NCBI GenBank assembly: GCA_024642115.1
Contig: JAHEBU010000006.1
Coordinates: 124,001 to 188,000 of the forward strand
Origin: Marivivens sp.
GTDB taxonomy: Bacteria > Pseudomonadota > Alphaproteobacteria > Rhodobacterales > Rhodobacteraceae
Length of the DNA: 64,000 bases
Direction: 5' to 3'
Under the pieces are notes generated by a model. That model was not told the DNA's origin. It did no database searches and was given only the letters and a program-made list of their open reading frames with translations. Position numbers and translations under genes: made by a program. This document shows positions 20,730 to 29,699 of this stretch, in pieces (the stretch's first letter is position 1; every line of letters begins with the position of its first letter).

Positions 20730-21998
20730 GTGGAACTGCCACTCGACGATGCCATTGCCAGACATGCCGAGACAGTTTTCGCCTTTCTCGAAGACCTCGT
20801 CGCTGCGGACAGCGTCCTTGGGCGCGAGCAGGGGGCGATGGAGGCGTTCGAGCGTGGGGCGCAGTCCGTTGGGCTGACGACACGGCGGATGCCATTTGTG
20901 CCGGGTCCGTTGGAGGACGCTCGCGCAGGGATAGCGCCGTCGCCGGAAAAGATCACGGCTGACCGCTTTCAGGTGTTCGCCACCTCTCCCGGAGATGGCC
21001 CTTTGCACCTGCTTTTGAACGGCCACCTTGATGTCGTCCCGGCGCAAAACCCCGAGCTGTGGACCAACGGCCCTTTCAATCCGACGCGCCGGGAAGGTCG
21101 TCTGTACGGACGGGGCGCCCTGGACATGAAAAGCGGTTTTGCAGTCGGATTGTTGGCTCTGCACGCGCTCAGGGACGTAGAGACTGACCTTTTCCGGGGC
21201 CGCCGGATCGGCTTCGTCGCCGTGATAGAGGAAGAATGCACCGGAAACGGTGTCCTGAGAACCTTGTCAGAAAATGGGATCGCCGCACCCGAAGTCGTCG
21301 TGCTGGAGCCGACGGATCTGGGCCTGCTTCTGGGCGGCGTCGGAGTGCTTTGGGTCGATATCAAGGTAATCACGTCCGCCGGACATGCCAATGTTGCGGG
21401 GCAGTCCGTGAACGCCGTCGACCTTGGTTTGCGTCTGGTCGAGGGATTGCGCGCATGGTCTGCCAGCCTGCGGCAGTCGGATCCAGAGCCCGAACTTGGG
21501 TCGAACACCGATCCTTATGCGGTGAATCTTGGCAAGGTCGACGCCGGTGACTGGACATCCTCGTCGCCAGCGACGGCGACCTTCGGCATCCGCCTTGGCT
21601 ATCCGCGAGGGTGGAGCGCAGATTTGGCAGAGGCTCGGGTGCGTGCGGCCGTGCGCGACCTTTTCAAGCGCGACCCGGACTTTCGGATCGAGCCCGTGGT
21701 GACCCTCACCGGATTTCGGGCCGAGGGCTATCTGATTGATCGAAAGACGCCACTGGTCCAGGACTTGATGGCGGCACATGTGGCGGCCCACGGTGAACCG
21801 CCGCACAGCTACATGTCGGGAAGCACCACCGACGCGCGGATCTATCTCAACAACTTCGGAATTCCCGCCGTGTGTTATGGCGCCACCGGGGCGAACATGC
21901 ACGGGATCGACGAGTACGTCGAACTAGACAGCATCGTTCAGGCGGCTCGAACGCTGACGCGGTTCATCATCATGCGTTTCGGGCAAGGCAGGTCATGA
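20730..21998 (+). CDS. M20 family metallopeptidase / ArgE-DapE type deacylase
   Basis: Zn-dependent hydrolase of 422 residues that removes an acyl or aminoacyl group from an amino acid or related amide. Metal ligands are visible: NGHLDVVP, GRGALDMKSG, EEECTGNG, the Glu/Asp of LEPTD and the late His in GANMHGIDEYV. The dimerisation lid lies around 200-310. It starts at GTG 20730, preceded by AGGGGG. It is the first gene of the ABC-uptake operon, so it probably cleaves the imported compound in the cytoplasm. The substrate is unknown. Confidence 0.9.
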   Translation: MELPLDDAIARHAETVFAFLEDLVAADSVLGREQGAMEAFERGAQSVGLTTRRMPFVPGPLEDARAGIAPSPEKITADRFQVFATSPGDGPLHLLLNGHLDVVPAQNPELWTNGPFNPTRREGRLYGRGALDMKSGFAVGLLALHALRDVETDLFRGRRIGFVAVIEEECTGNGVLRTLSENGIAAPEVVVLEPTDLGLLLGGVGVLWVDIKVITSAGHANVAGQSVNAVDLGLRLVEGLRAWSASLRQSDPEPELGSNTDPYAVNLGKVDAGDWTSSSPATATFGIRLGYPRGWSADLAEARVRAAVRDLFKRDPDFRIEPVVTLTGFRAEGYLIDRKTPLVQDLMAAHVAAHGEPPHSYMSGSTTDARIYLNNFGIPAVCYGATGANMHGIDEYVELDSIVQAARTLTRFIIMRFGQGRS

Positions 21999-22792
21999 CC
22001 GACATTGACCACAGCGCGCACAGTGCGGCGGCCGACACCGATGGCCCCCTCCTGCAGCCAGTTCACGCGCCGATCGTCAGCCGTCACGTTGCAGACGACG
22101 TTGTTGATCGGCTGGTCACGGCGGTGGCCCTTGGTCTCTATGTTCCCGGTCAACAACTCCCGCCCGAACGGGAGCTTGCCGCCACTTTGCAAATATCACG
22201 GACGACCCTGCGAGAAGCGCTCAAGCAATTGACGGAAAATGGCTATCTCGACGTCCGCCGGGGCCGGAACGGCGGTTATTTCGTGCGGTCGGCTTGGGGA
22301 CCCAAGTCTGCCCATCATGTGCGCAGGCAGCTCGTCTCTCGCTGGGATGAATTCCAGAACATCTTCGATGCCCGGACCCTGGTCGAGCGAATGATCGCTC
22401 AAACAGCGGCAAGCCGCCGGACCGAAGTCGATGTCAAAGCGATCGCTGCGGCCCTCAAGGCCTACATTGACGCGGTTGATCACGACACGTCACGCTTGGC
22501 GGATGCTGCGCTGCACCTTGCCATCGCCAAGGCGGCGCACAATCCGATACTGGTCGAGATGTCCGTGGATTTCCGCACACGGATCAGCCTGAACCTTGGG
22601 GCGGAACCCTATTCGGACGAAGCCCGCCGCATCGCGATCGGACAACATCGCGACCTCGTGGGCGCGATTGTCTACGGACACATCGAAGAAGCGGGTGAAA
22701 TTGCCGCCGATCACTTCAAGCTATCCGAGAACATGTTTCGCGCCCTGATCGAACGTGCCTCGGGCGATTCAGACAAAAAGGGCACAACCTGA
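21995..22792 (+). CDS. GntR-family (FadR/FCD) transcriptional regulator
   Basis: 265 residues from the ATG at 21995, which overlaps the M20 stop (ATGA). The N-terminal winged helix shows PGQQLPPERELAATLQISR and TLREALKQLTENGYLDVRRG. The C-terminal FCD ligand domain has His and Asp residues in DAALHLAIAKAAHNP and GQHRDLVGAI that fit its usual metal/ligand site. It probably represses the operon it sits in and responds to an imported carboxylate. A candidate operator lies at 20668-20687. Confidence 0.92.
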   Translation: MTDIDHSAHSAAADTDGPLLQPVHAPIVSRHVADDVVDRLVTAVALGLYVPGQQLPPERELAATLQISRTTLREALKQLTENGYLDVRRGRNGGYFVRSAWGPKSAHHVRRQLVSRWDEFQNIFDARTLVERMIAQTAASRRTEVDVKAIAAALKAYIDAVDHDTSRLADAALHLAIAKAAHNPILVEMSVDFRTRISLNLGAEPYSDEARRIAIGQHRDLVGAIVYGHIEEAGEIAADHFKLSENMFRALIERASGDSDKKGTT

Positions 22793-23748
22793 TGAGCGCG
22801 CTGGGGTTCATCGTTCGACGCATTGGCGCCGCGATCCTTTCGCTTTTCGCCATGAGCATCCTCGTCTTTCTCATCATCCGGCTGGTGCCCGGCGATCCGG
22901 TGCGAACCATGCTGGGGTTTCGGGCGACGGACGAAAACGTGGCGCGTCTCCAGCACGAGCTGGGGCTCGATCAACCAATGCTCTCGCAATACATGTCCTG
23001 GATCGCAGGCCTCTTTCGCGGAGACCTCGGGCAGGACATCGTCAGCCACGCGCCACTGTCCGAACTCCTCTTGCAGCGGTTGCCTGTCACGCTTGAACTA
23101 GCCGGGCTGTCGATGACCTTGGCTGTGCTTTTCGGGGTCCCGCTGGGGGTCTTGGCGGCTAGCGGGGGACCGTGGTCCAAGAGGTTGACCGAAGGGTTCG
23201 TCGTGCTGGGGATCAGCATTCCCGACTTCTGGCTCGGGATCATGCTGGTTCTGGTGTTTTCCGGAATCCTCGTCGTGCTGCCACCAACGGGATATGTGCC
23301 TTTCGCTCAAAGTCCCCTCGAAAATCTTCGATACATGGCCTTGCCCGTCCTCACGCTTGCCATCGGCGAGGCGGCCTATGTTCTCAGGACAACGCGCGGC
23401 GCCGTCATCAATGTCATGGGCCGTCCCTTTGTGACGTTTCTGCGGGCCAAGGGGATTTCGCCACGGCGGATCTTGTTCGGCCATGCCCTGCGCAACGCAG
23501 GACCGTCGATCGTGACCGTCGTCGGGATCCAGGTCGGTGTCCTTCTGGGCGGCGCGATCATCGTCGAAACACTCTTTGCGCTACCCGGCGTCGGACGGCT
23601 CGTCGTCACAGGGATCAACCAGCGTAACTATCCTGTCGTGCAGGTCGGGGTGCTGGCGATTGCGACGATATTCATCGTCGTTTCGTTGATCACGGACCTT
23701 ATCGTCGGCTGGCTTGATCCCCGGGTCGCCGATGGAATGATGCAATGA
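22792..23748 (+). CDS. ABC transporter permease, dipeptide/oligopeptide type (DppB-like)
   Basis: 318 residues with six predicted helices. The N-terminus RRIGAAILSLFAMSILVFLI and RLVPGDPVRTMLG are typical of the DppB/GsiC family. The EAA-like cytoplasmic loop reads FLRAKGISPRRILFGHALRNA. It shares one base with the GntR stop. It pairs with the following permease to import a peptide-like or amide ligand. Confidence 0.93.
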   Translation: MSALGFIVRRIGAAILSLFAMSILVFLIIRLVPGDPVRTMLGFRATDENVARLQHELGLDQPMLSQYMSWIAGLFRGDLGQDIVSHAPLSELLLQRLPVTLELAGLSMTLAVLFGVPLGVLAASGGPWSKRLTEGFVVLGISIPDFWLGIMLVLVFSGILVVLPPTGYVPFAQSPLENLRYMALPVLTLAIGEAAYVLRTTRGAVINVMGRPFVTFLRAKGISPRRILFGHALRNAGPSIVTVVGIQVGVLLGGAIIVETLFALPGVGRLVVTGINQRNYPVVQVGVLAIATIFIVVSLITDLIVGWLDPRVADGMMQ

Positions 23749-24590
23749 CCGGTATGGCCACCCTTTCTGGTGTGAATGACCGGGCGCGGCGTCAGATCAT
23801 TGGCGGCGGCGCTGTTCTTGGCACACTGATCCTCGTTGCGGTTTTCGCTCCGGTCCTGGCCCCCTACGATCCTGAAAGCATGAGTGTGCGGGAAGTCATG
23901 GGCGCCCCTTCGCTGGCACACCCGTTCGGGTCGGACGTGCTGGGCCGGGACGTGCTGAGCCGGGTCATGTATGGTCTCCGGTCCAGCCTTGCCGTGGCGA
24001 TCTCGGCGATCGTGTCCTCGTTCATTGTGGCCGTTCCGATCGGCGTGCTTGCAGGTTATTTCGGGGCATGGGTGGATAGCGTCATTTCCCGGATGCTCGA
24101 CATGATCCTTGTGTTCCCGGCAATGCTTTTGGCAATCACGCTTATCGCCATTCTGGGGCCAGGGGCATCTGTCGCGGCCATCGCGATTGCCGTGATTTAC
24201 CTGCCGATCCTGGCCCGGGTTACCCGCGCGAGCACGCTGGTCGTGGTCCGACAGGATTACATCAGCGGGTCAAGAGCCCGCGGGGCAAGCCACCTGCGGG
24301 TGCTGTGGACACATGTGCTGCCGAACTCGCTTGGCCCGGTGGTGGTGCAAGCCTCCGTGCTGTCCGCCTTCGCGATGCAATTGGAAGCAGGGCTTTCGTT
24401 CCTTGGCCTCGGCGTGCAGCCGCCGAATCCGTCGTTGGGGTCGATGCTGGCAGACGGTCGCGACGTCCTCAATCAGGCCCCCTGGATCGAGATATTTCCG
24501 GGTCTGACCATCATGGTGGCTGTCCTTGCGTTTTCCTTCCTGGGTGAAGGGTTGCGGCGCGCGCTTGACCCCAAGGGGGTCGCCGAATGA
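23745..24590 (+). CDS. ABC transporter permease, dipeptide/oligopeptide type (DppC-like)
   Basis: 281 residues with the DppC landmarks HPFGSDVLGRDVLSRVMYG and the coupling loop GSRARGASHLRVLWTHVLPN. It has six helices including the N-terminal one. The ATGA overlap with the upstream permease at 23745 and with the downstream ATPase at 24587 indicates strict cotranslation. Confidence 0.93.
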   Translation: MTGMATLSGVNDRARRQIIGGGAVLGTLILVAVFAPVLAPYDPESMSVREVMGAPSLAHPFGSDVLGRDVLSRVMYGLRSSLAVAISAIVSSFIVAVPIGVLAGYFGAWVDSVISRMLDMILVFPAMLLAITLIAILGPGASVAAIAIAVIYLPILARVTRASTLVVVRQDYISGSRARGASHLRVLWTHVLPNSLGPVVVQASVLSAFAMQLEAGLSFLGLGVQPPNPSLGSMLADGRDVLNQAPWIEIFPGLTIMVAVLAFSFLGEGLRRALDPKGVAE

Positions 24591-25435
24591 CAGCGATGCT
24601 TTCCCTCGAGCGGCTCAGCGTTTCCTTTGCGGGGGAGGCAGGGCCATCCATCGTGGTCGATGACGTCTCTCTCACTCTTGAGAAAGGCGAGATATTCGGC
24701 CTAGTCGGGGAAAGCGGGTCGGGCAAAAGCACGATTGCCAACGCGGTGATGGGGCTGCTTCCCGCGTCTGCAACGACATCCGGACGGATCCAACTGAATG
24801 GCCGCGAAACGACAGGTCTGGACGAGAACGATTTGAGAAACCTGCGCGGGCGCGAAATGTCCATGGTGTTTCAGGACGCCACAACCAGCCTTGATCCAAC
24901 GTGGTCGGTCGGGGAACAGATCGCTGAAACCCTGCGCGCCCATCAGTCGCTGTCGCGCGGTGCGGCGCGGGCGCGGACGATGTCGTTGATGCACGAAGTC
25001 GGCATTCCGAACGCAGCCCAAAGATATCGTGACCCACCCCACAGGTTTTCCGGCGGACAGCGCCAACGGATCGTCATCGCAGCGGCCATCGCAAATGAAC
25101 CAAAACTGCTGATCGCTGATGAACCGACAACGGCCCTCGACGTGACGATTCAGGCGCAGATCCTTGAACTGATCAATGGGTTACGCCACCAGCATGGGAC
25201 CAGCGTCCTTTTGATCACGCATGATTTGGGCGTGGTTTCCGAAACCTGCGACCGCGTCGCGGTGATGCATCGGGGCAGGATCCTGGAGACGGGACCGACC
25301 CGCGACGTTTTTGGCAATCCGTCACATCCCTATACCCGCGCACTGATGGCCGCCAATCCGGCTTGGTCCAGGCGCGGCAGTCGTTTGCCTGTGGTGCCCC
25401 GCGAATGGAGTATCGAGGAGGTGCGCCATGACTGA
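24587..25435 (+). CDS. ABC transporter ATP-binding protein (DppD-like)
   Basis: 282 residues. Walker A is GESGSGKST, the Q-loop is in VFQDATTSLDP, the signature reads RFSGGQRQR, Walker B LLIADEPTTALD, and the switch is ITHD. The C-terminal extension typical of peptide transporters follows the nucleotide-binding domain. It overlaps the next gene by 8 bases (25428-25435). Confidence 0.94.
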   Translation: MTAMLSLERLSVSFAGEAGPSIVVDDVSLTLEKGEIFGLVGESGSGKSTIANAVMGLLPASATTSGRIQLNGRETTGLDENDLRNLRGREMSMVFQDATTSLDPTWSVGEQIAETLRAHQSLSRGAARARTMSLMHEVGIPNAAQRYRDPPHRFSGGQRQRIVIAAAIANEPKLLIADEPTTALDVTIQAQILELINGLRHQHGTSVLLITHDLGVVSETCDRVAVMHRGRILETGPTRDVFGNPSHPYTRALMAANPAWSRRGSRLPVVPREWSIEEVRHD

Positions 25436-27035
25436 GCTCCTCCGGATCGAGTCCTTGTGCAAAACCTATCCTCTTGGCGGGCCGCCTTGGTCTCGTCGGA
25501 CCCTGGCTGCGGTGGACAACGTGTCGCTTGTCATCAACCGAGGGCAGACGCTTGGCTTGGTGGGGGAATCCGGTTCCGGGAAAAGCACTCTGGGCCGATG
25601 TGTTCTGGGTCTGACCAAACCGGACAGCGGCCAGATCATCTTTGACGGACGTGATATCCTGTCGCTATCCCCGCGTGACTTCAAAGCGTTTCGCAGACGT
25701 GTCCAGCCGGTTTTCCAAGATCCTTACGCCAGCTTGGACCCAAGATGGCCCGTTGGACGAAGTGTGCGCGAAGCCCTAGACAGTTTCGGGATAGGGGCAT
25801 CAGCCAACCGGGACGCCCGTGTGCGCGATCTGTTTGACCGGGTTGGCCTTGATCCAGCATTGGCCACCCGGGTCCCCGCGCAATTGTCCGGCGGTCAACG
25901 GCAACGGGTGGCCATAGCAGCCGCCTTGGCATCGGAGCCAGACCTGATCATCGCAGACGAGCCCGTCAGCGCGCTGGACATGAGTATTCAGGCCCAGATC
26001 CTCAACCTTTTCATGGATTTGCAAAGCGACCTCTCCGTCTCGATGCTGTTTGTCACGCATGATTTGGCTGTCGTCGAACACGTCAGCGACCAGATTGCCG
26101 TCATGCACCTTGGACACCTCGTCGAGGTCGGTGAGACCGATCAGATCATCAATGCCCCGCGGCACGATTATACCAGGACCCTTCTTGCCGCGGTGCCGTC
26201 CCTAAGTCCGCCACAACCGAAGGAGAACGACATGACCACCGCGAAAATAAACGGAATCGACATCAATTATCGCATCGACGGTGCAGACAACTCCGGCGAA
26301 ACCATCGTGCTGATCAATGGCCTTGCCGACGACCTGGAGAGCTGGGGCTTTCAGGTTCCCTCTCTTGTCGAGGCGGGCTTCAAGGTCCTCAGCTTTGACA
26401 ACCGCGGCATCGGCAAATCAGACCGACCGGCAGGTCCGTACAGTGCCAAGATGATGGCAGATGATGCCAAGGCTTTGGTCGATCTGTTGGGGTTGAAGAA
26501 TTTTCACCTGATGGGGGTGTCGATGGGTGGCATGATCGCCCAGGAATATGCCTTGGCCTATCCGGGTGATCTGAAATCTGCAACTTTTGCCTGCACCTAT
26601 GGCAAGGCCGATCCCTTTTGTCAGTCAATGTTCGCCATGTGGGCGGATATCGCAGCAAAGATCGACGTGCCGTTCGTCATGCGCGACGTCGCTTTGTGGG
26701 CCTTTACCGGCCCCTTCTTTGAAGAGCGGCCCGGAGATGCCGCCGAATTCGCCGCCGCGATGGCGCAGCTCGACATGAGCCTTGAAGCCTATCTGGCTCA
26801 GCTGGCCGTCATTCAGGACCACGATACGATGGACAGAATTGGCGCCTTGAAAATGCCGGTGATGGTTCTTGCCGGAGAAGAAGACATCCTTATCCCGGTG
26901 CGTCTGTCGGAAAGGCTGCACCGCGCCATCCCCGGTTCCCATTGGGCGACGGTGCCTGGCGGCCATGCCTGCCTTTGGGAAAGCCCTGATCCCTTCAACA
27001 AGACTTTCATCGACTACGTTCGCAAACAGGCCTGA
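25428..27035 (+). CDS. DppF-like ABC ATPase fused in frame to an alpha/beta hydrolase
   Basis: One uninterrupted 535-residue frame. Residues 1-264 are a DppF-type ATPase: Walker A GESGSGKST, signature QLSGGQRQR, Walker B LIIADEPVSALD, and the family tail HDYTRTLLAAVPSL. Residues 268-535 are a complete alpha/beta hydrolase (nucleophile GVSMGGM, acid in GEEDILIP, His in PGGHACLW), similar to enol-lactonase/esterase types. The junction PPQPKEND-MTTAK carries AAGGAG seven bases before an ATG at 26231, so a separate hydrolase may also be made by internal initiation. No stop separates them here. Whether a fused protein is made is unproven. Confidence 0.85.
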   Translation: MTELLRIESLCKTYPLGGPPWSRRTLAAVDNVSLVINRGQTLGLVGESGSGKSTLGRCVLGLTKPDSGQIIFDGRDILSLSPRDFKAFRRRVQPVFQDPYASLDPRWPVGRSVREALDSFGIGASANRDARVRDLFDRVGLDPALATRVPAQLSGGQRQRVAIAAALASEPDLIIADEPVSALDMSIQAQILNLFMDLQSDLSVSMLFVTHDLAVVEHVSDQIAVMHLGHLVEVGETDQIINAPRHDYTRTLLAAVPSLSPPQPKENDMTTAKINGIDINYRIDGADNSGETIVLINGLADDLESWGFQVPSLVEAGFKVLSFDNRGIGKSDRPAGPYSAKMMADDAKALVDLLGLKNFHLMGVSMGGMIAQEYALAYPGDLKSATFACTYGKADPFCQSMFAMWADIAAKIDVPFVMRDVALWAFTGPFFEERPGDAAEFAAAMAQLDMSLEAYLAQLAVIQDHDTMDRIGALKMPVMVLAGEEDILIPVRLSERLHRAIPGSHWATVPGGHACLWESPDPFNKTFIDYVRKQA

Positions 27036-27072
27036 GCCCAAAACATCCCTTTAACCAACAAAGGAACACCCA

Positions 27073-28602
27073 ATGACCTTAAGTTTGAAATCCCGCTTCA
27101 CCGGGATCATCGCGGCCTCTGCGGTCGCGCTCTTTGCCGCACATGCCGCCTCTGCACAGGCCATCGCGCAGGGCGGAGACCTGCGGGCTGCACTGACGGG
27201 CGAACCCGATGTGCTCGATCCGGCGACCTCGTCGATCTACACCGGCGCCCAGGTCTACGAAGGCATTTTTTCCAAGTTGATCGACATTGATGCCGATGGG
27301 AATTTCGTGGGCGACCTGGCCACGTCGTGGACCCAAAATGACGCGACGACCTGGACCTTCAAGCTCGTCGACAACGCGACATTTCACAACGGAGAAAAGT
27401 TTACCTCGGCGGACGTGAAATACACATTTGACCGGATCCTCGATCCTGCGACTGCCAGCAGCTATGCGGGCTTATATTCGCAGATCGACAGCATCGACAC
27501 TCCGGACGACACCACCGTCATATTTCACCTCAAATCACCCTTCGGCCCTTTTCTGACGAACCTGGCCACGAATGGCGAAATCGTGAACAAGACCGCAATC
27601 GAAAGCGGCGATCCGGCCAGACAGCCGGTCGGGACCGGACCGTTCGAATTCGTAGACTGGGTCCAAGGTGACCATATCACCGTCAAACGGAACCCCACAT
27701 ACTTCAAGGCGGGCCTGCCTCACCTCGACACGGTTACCTTCCGCTTTCTCCCTGTCGATCAAAGTCGCATTGACGGGCTTGCCGCCGGCGAACTCGACTG
27801 GGTCGACGCCATCCCGTTGCAACAGGTGCCCACACTTCAGTCGGACGAGCGGTTCACCTATGTCTCAAGCCCGGTTGCAGGTATTCCCGACTTTATCGCA
27901 ATGAACACCAAAGTCGCGCCGTTTGACAATCCGCTGGTGCGCCAGGCGATTGCCCTCGCAGTCAATCGTTCTGAAATCCGCGATTTCGCCTATCTGGGGA
28001 CCGGCGAACTGGGACTGACCGAAATGCCGACCGGTTCGATCTGGTATGACGACGCTGGTCTTTTCGGGTCGGAACGTGATGTCGAGGCCGCCAAAGCGCT
28101 CATGGCCGAAGCGGGTTATCCTGACGGCCTGACGGTCGAATATCTTGGGCTGCCGCAATATCCGGAACTGCTGAAAACAGGGCAGGTCCTGCGGGAACAA
28201 CTCAAGGACATCGGCATCAACTTGGAAATCAAGCCGGTCGACGTTTCCGTCTGGTTTGATGACTATGTCAACGGAAACTACCAGATCACTTCGGCCTATC
28301 AGGAACGCACCATTGATCCGGACAACTTCTACTCGCTGGTGATCCGGTCCGGTGGACCGATCAACACGACGTTCTATGCAAATCCCGAAGTCGATGCCTT
28401 GATCGACAAGGCGGCGGCAAGCGTCGATATGCCAGAGCGGATGGCGCTCTACCAACAGATCCGCGGAATCGTCAGCAAAGATGCACCAATCGTTTTCGCG
28501 CATTTCGAAACGCTGCACTATCTGATGAACAAAAATGTCCTTGGGTCGGCGATTACTCCGGTCCTGAGCCTTCACATGGAAGATGTCGGCTTCGCACAAT
28601 AA
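27073..28602 (+). CDS. ABC transporter substrate-binding protein, family 5
   Basis: Periplasmic binding protein of 509 residues for the transporter encoded upstream. The signal peptide is about residues 1-30 (LFAAHAASAQA cleavage region). The mature part shows the family 5 hallmarks LDPATSSIYTGAQVYEGI, FHNGEKFTSADVKYTFDR and VRQAIALAVNRSEI. It has its own AAAGGAA ribosome site. It is unusual in being last in the operon; a strong hairpin follows. Ligand unknown: peptide, acylated amino acid or opine-like compound. Confidence 0.94.
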   Translation: MTLSLKSRFTGIIAASAVALFAAHAASAQAIAQGGDLRAALTGEPDVLDPATSSIYTGAQVYEGIFSKLIDIDADGNFVGDLATSWTQNDATTWTFKLVDNATFHNGEKFTSADVKYTFDRILDPATASSYAGLYSQIDSIDTPDDTTVIFHLKSPFGPFLTNLATNGEIVNKTAIESGDPARQPVGTGPFEFVDWVQGDHITVKRNPTYFKAGLPHLDTVTFRFLPVDQSRIDGLAAGELDWVDAIPLQQVPTLQSDERFTYVSSPVAGIPDFIAMNTKVAPFDNPLVRQAIALAVNRSEIRDFAYLGTGELGLTEMPTGSIWYDDAGLFGSERDVEAAKALMAEAGYPDGLTVEYLGLPQYPELLKTGQVLREQLKDIGINLEIKPVDVSVWFDDYVNGNYQITSAYQERTIDPDNFYSLVIRSGGPINTTFYANPEVDALIDKAAASVDMPERMALYQQIRGIVSKDAPIVFAHFETLHYLMNKNVLGSAITPVLSLHMEDVGFAQ

Positions 28603-28623
28603 ACCGTGACGACAACATCATCT

Positions 28624-28649
28624 GGCGCCGCCCCTGAGGGGGCGGCGCC
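28624..28649 (+). terminator. Perfect 11-bp GC hairpin after the uptake operon
   Basis: GGCGCCGCCCC, loop TGAG, GGGGCGGCGCC. It begins 21 bases after the binding-protein stop. There is no U-run, so it may act with Rho or protect the transcript end. Confidence 0.7.
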
Positions 28650-28723
28650 GACTTCGAAATCACGGGATGGGTGGTGTCAGACCAATGCGAACCAGTCTCT
28701 GTTTGTCTTACCCTTCCACGGGG

Positions 28724-29425
28724 TCAGGCTGCGAGGAGATCGCGCCACTCGGCGAGAGCGACAGCGCGGTTGCTCTTGTAGATGTCCCGGCTTGAAAGGC
28801 TGCGTTCCTGGTTGACGTGGTTTGAGACCGAAGCCTGGACAGTGGCGAACTTTTGCAATGTTCTTATTCGCCGCAAGCGCTGCATCGCCCGTTCGCGCCT
28901 TCAAAACGGCTGGTGCGAATTCTCAGCAAGATTGTTCGCCCAACGGCCGGTCTGCTGCCTGTCGCTGATGCCAAGGTCCCGCAGGGCCGCACCGTAGGAC
29001 TGGAGCCGAGCGGTCAGGATTTCATCGGCGCGTCCATGCCGCTTCAGGGTCCTCTTAAAGAATTTCAAAGCGGCTTTCTTGTCCCTTGTCTTTATCGCGA
29101 AGCTTTCGAGCACCTCACCGTCATGGTCGACGGCGCGCCAGAGATAGTGCCGTTCGCCGTTGACCTTCACGAAGACCTCGTCAAGGTGCCACCGCCAGTG
29201 GCTCGACCGCATGCCCTCGACGCGGCGTTTTCGGATTTCCGACGCAAAAATCGGTCCGAACCTGTGCAACCAGATCCGCACCGTCTCATGCAGATGTCGA
29301 TGCCCCGCTCGTGGAGCAGATCCTCAACATTGCGGAGCAACAGTGGGGACCGGATGTACATCATTACCGCCAGGCGGGTGATCTCCGGGCTCGTCTTGAA
29401 ATAGCGGAAGGGGGCGCTTGGTCAT
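28724..29425 (-). pseudogene. Degenerate IS6-family transposase
   Basis: Reading from the ATG at 29425, MTKRP is followed by one extra C, then FRYFKTSPEITRLAVMMYIR continues in the next frame. A one-base loss near 29290 (GIDIC / HETVRIW) shifts it again, and a TGA replaces a sense codon at 28901-28903 before the tail (RDIYKSNRAVALAEWRDLLAA). The DDE residues remain: WHLDEV, RAVDHDG and NLAENSH. With three lesions it cannot make active transposase. No matching terminal repeats were found. Confidence 0.85.
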
Positions 29426-29480
29426 GCCCCAACCGTACCCAGCCCGCTGCTCGGTCTCAAGCCTGCTTGCTCTGACAGAG

Positions 29481-29564
29481 CCTCGATGCCCCGCTCATGC
29501 AGCAGGTTCTAGACGTTGCCGAGCGATAGCAGGAACCGGATTTAGATCAATACAGCCAGACTAA
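29481..29564 (-). pseudogene. Second, older IS6-type transposase fragment
   Basis: The minus strand reads ISLAVLI-stop-IRFLLSLGNV-stop-NLLHERGI, matching ITRLAVMMYIRSPLLLRNVEDLLHERGI of the first copy at 29292-29390 in the same orientation. It is more diverged and has two stops. It is a separate, older insertion or a duplication left just outside the first one. Confidence 0.6.
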
Positions 29565-29699
29565 TGGCCCCGGGCCAATTTTTGAAGCCGCGAAGGAGGA
29601 AGCACTGGGTTGTGCAAAGAGCGAAGCCCGAAGACTGTGCCGCCTCTGGTCTCGTCCCCCTTGCAGAACCAACAAAGTTGTTCCGGGGCCAACAAGAAT

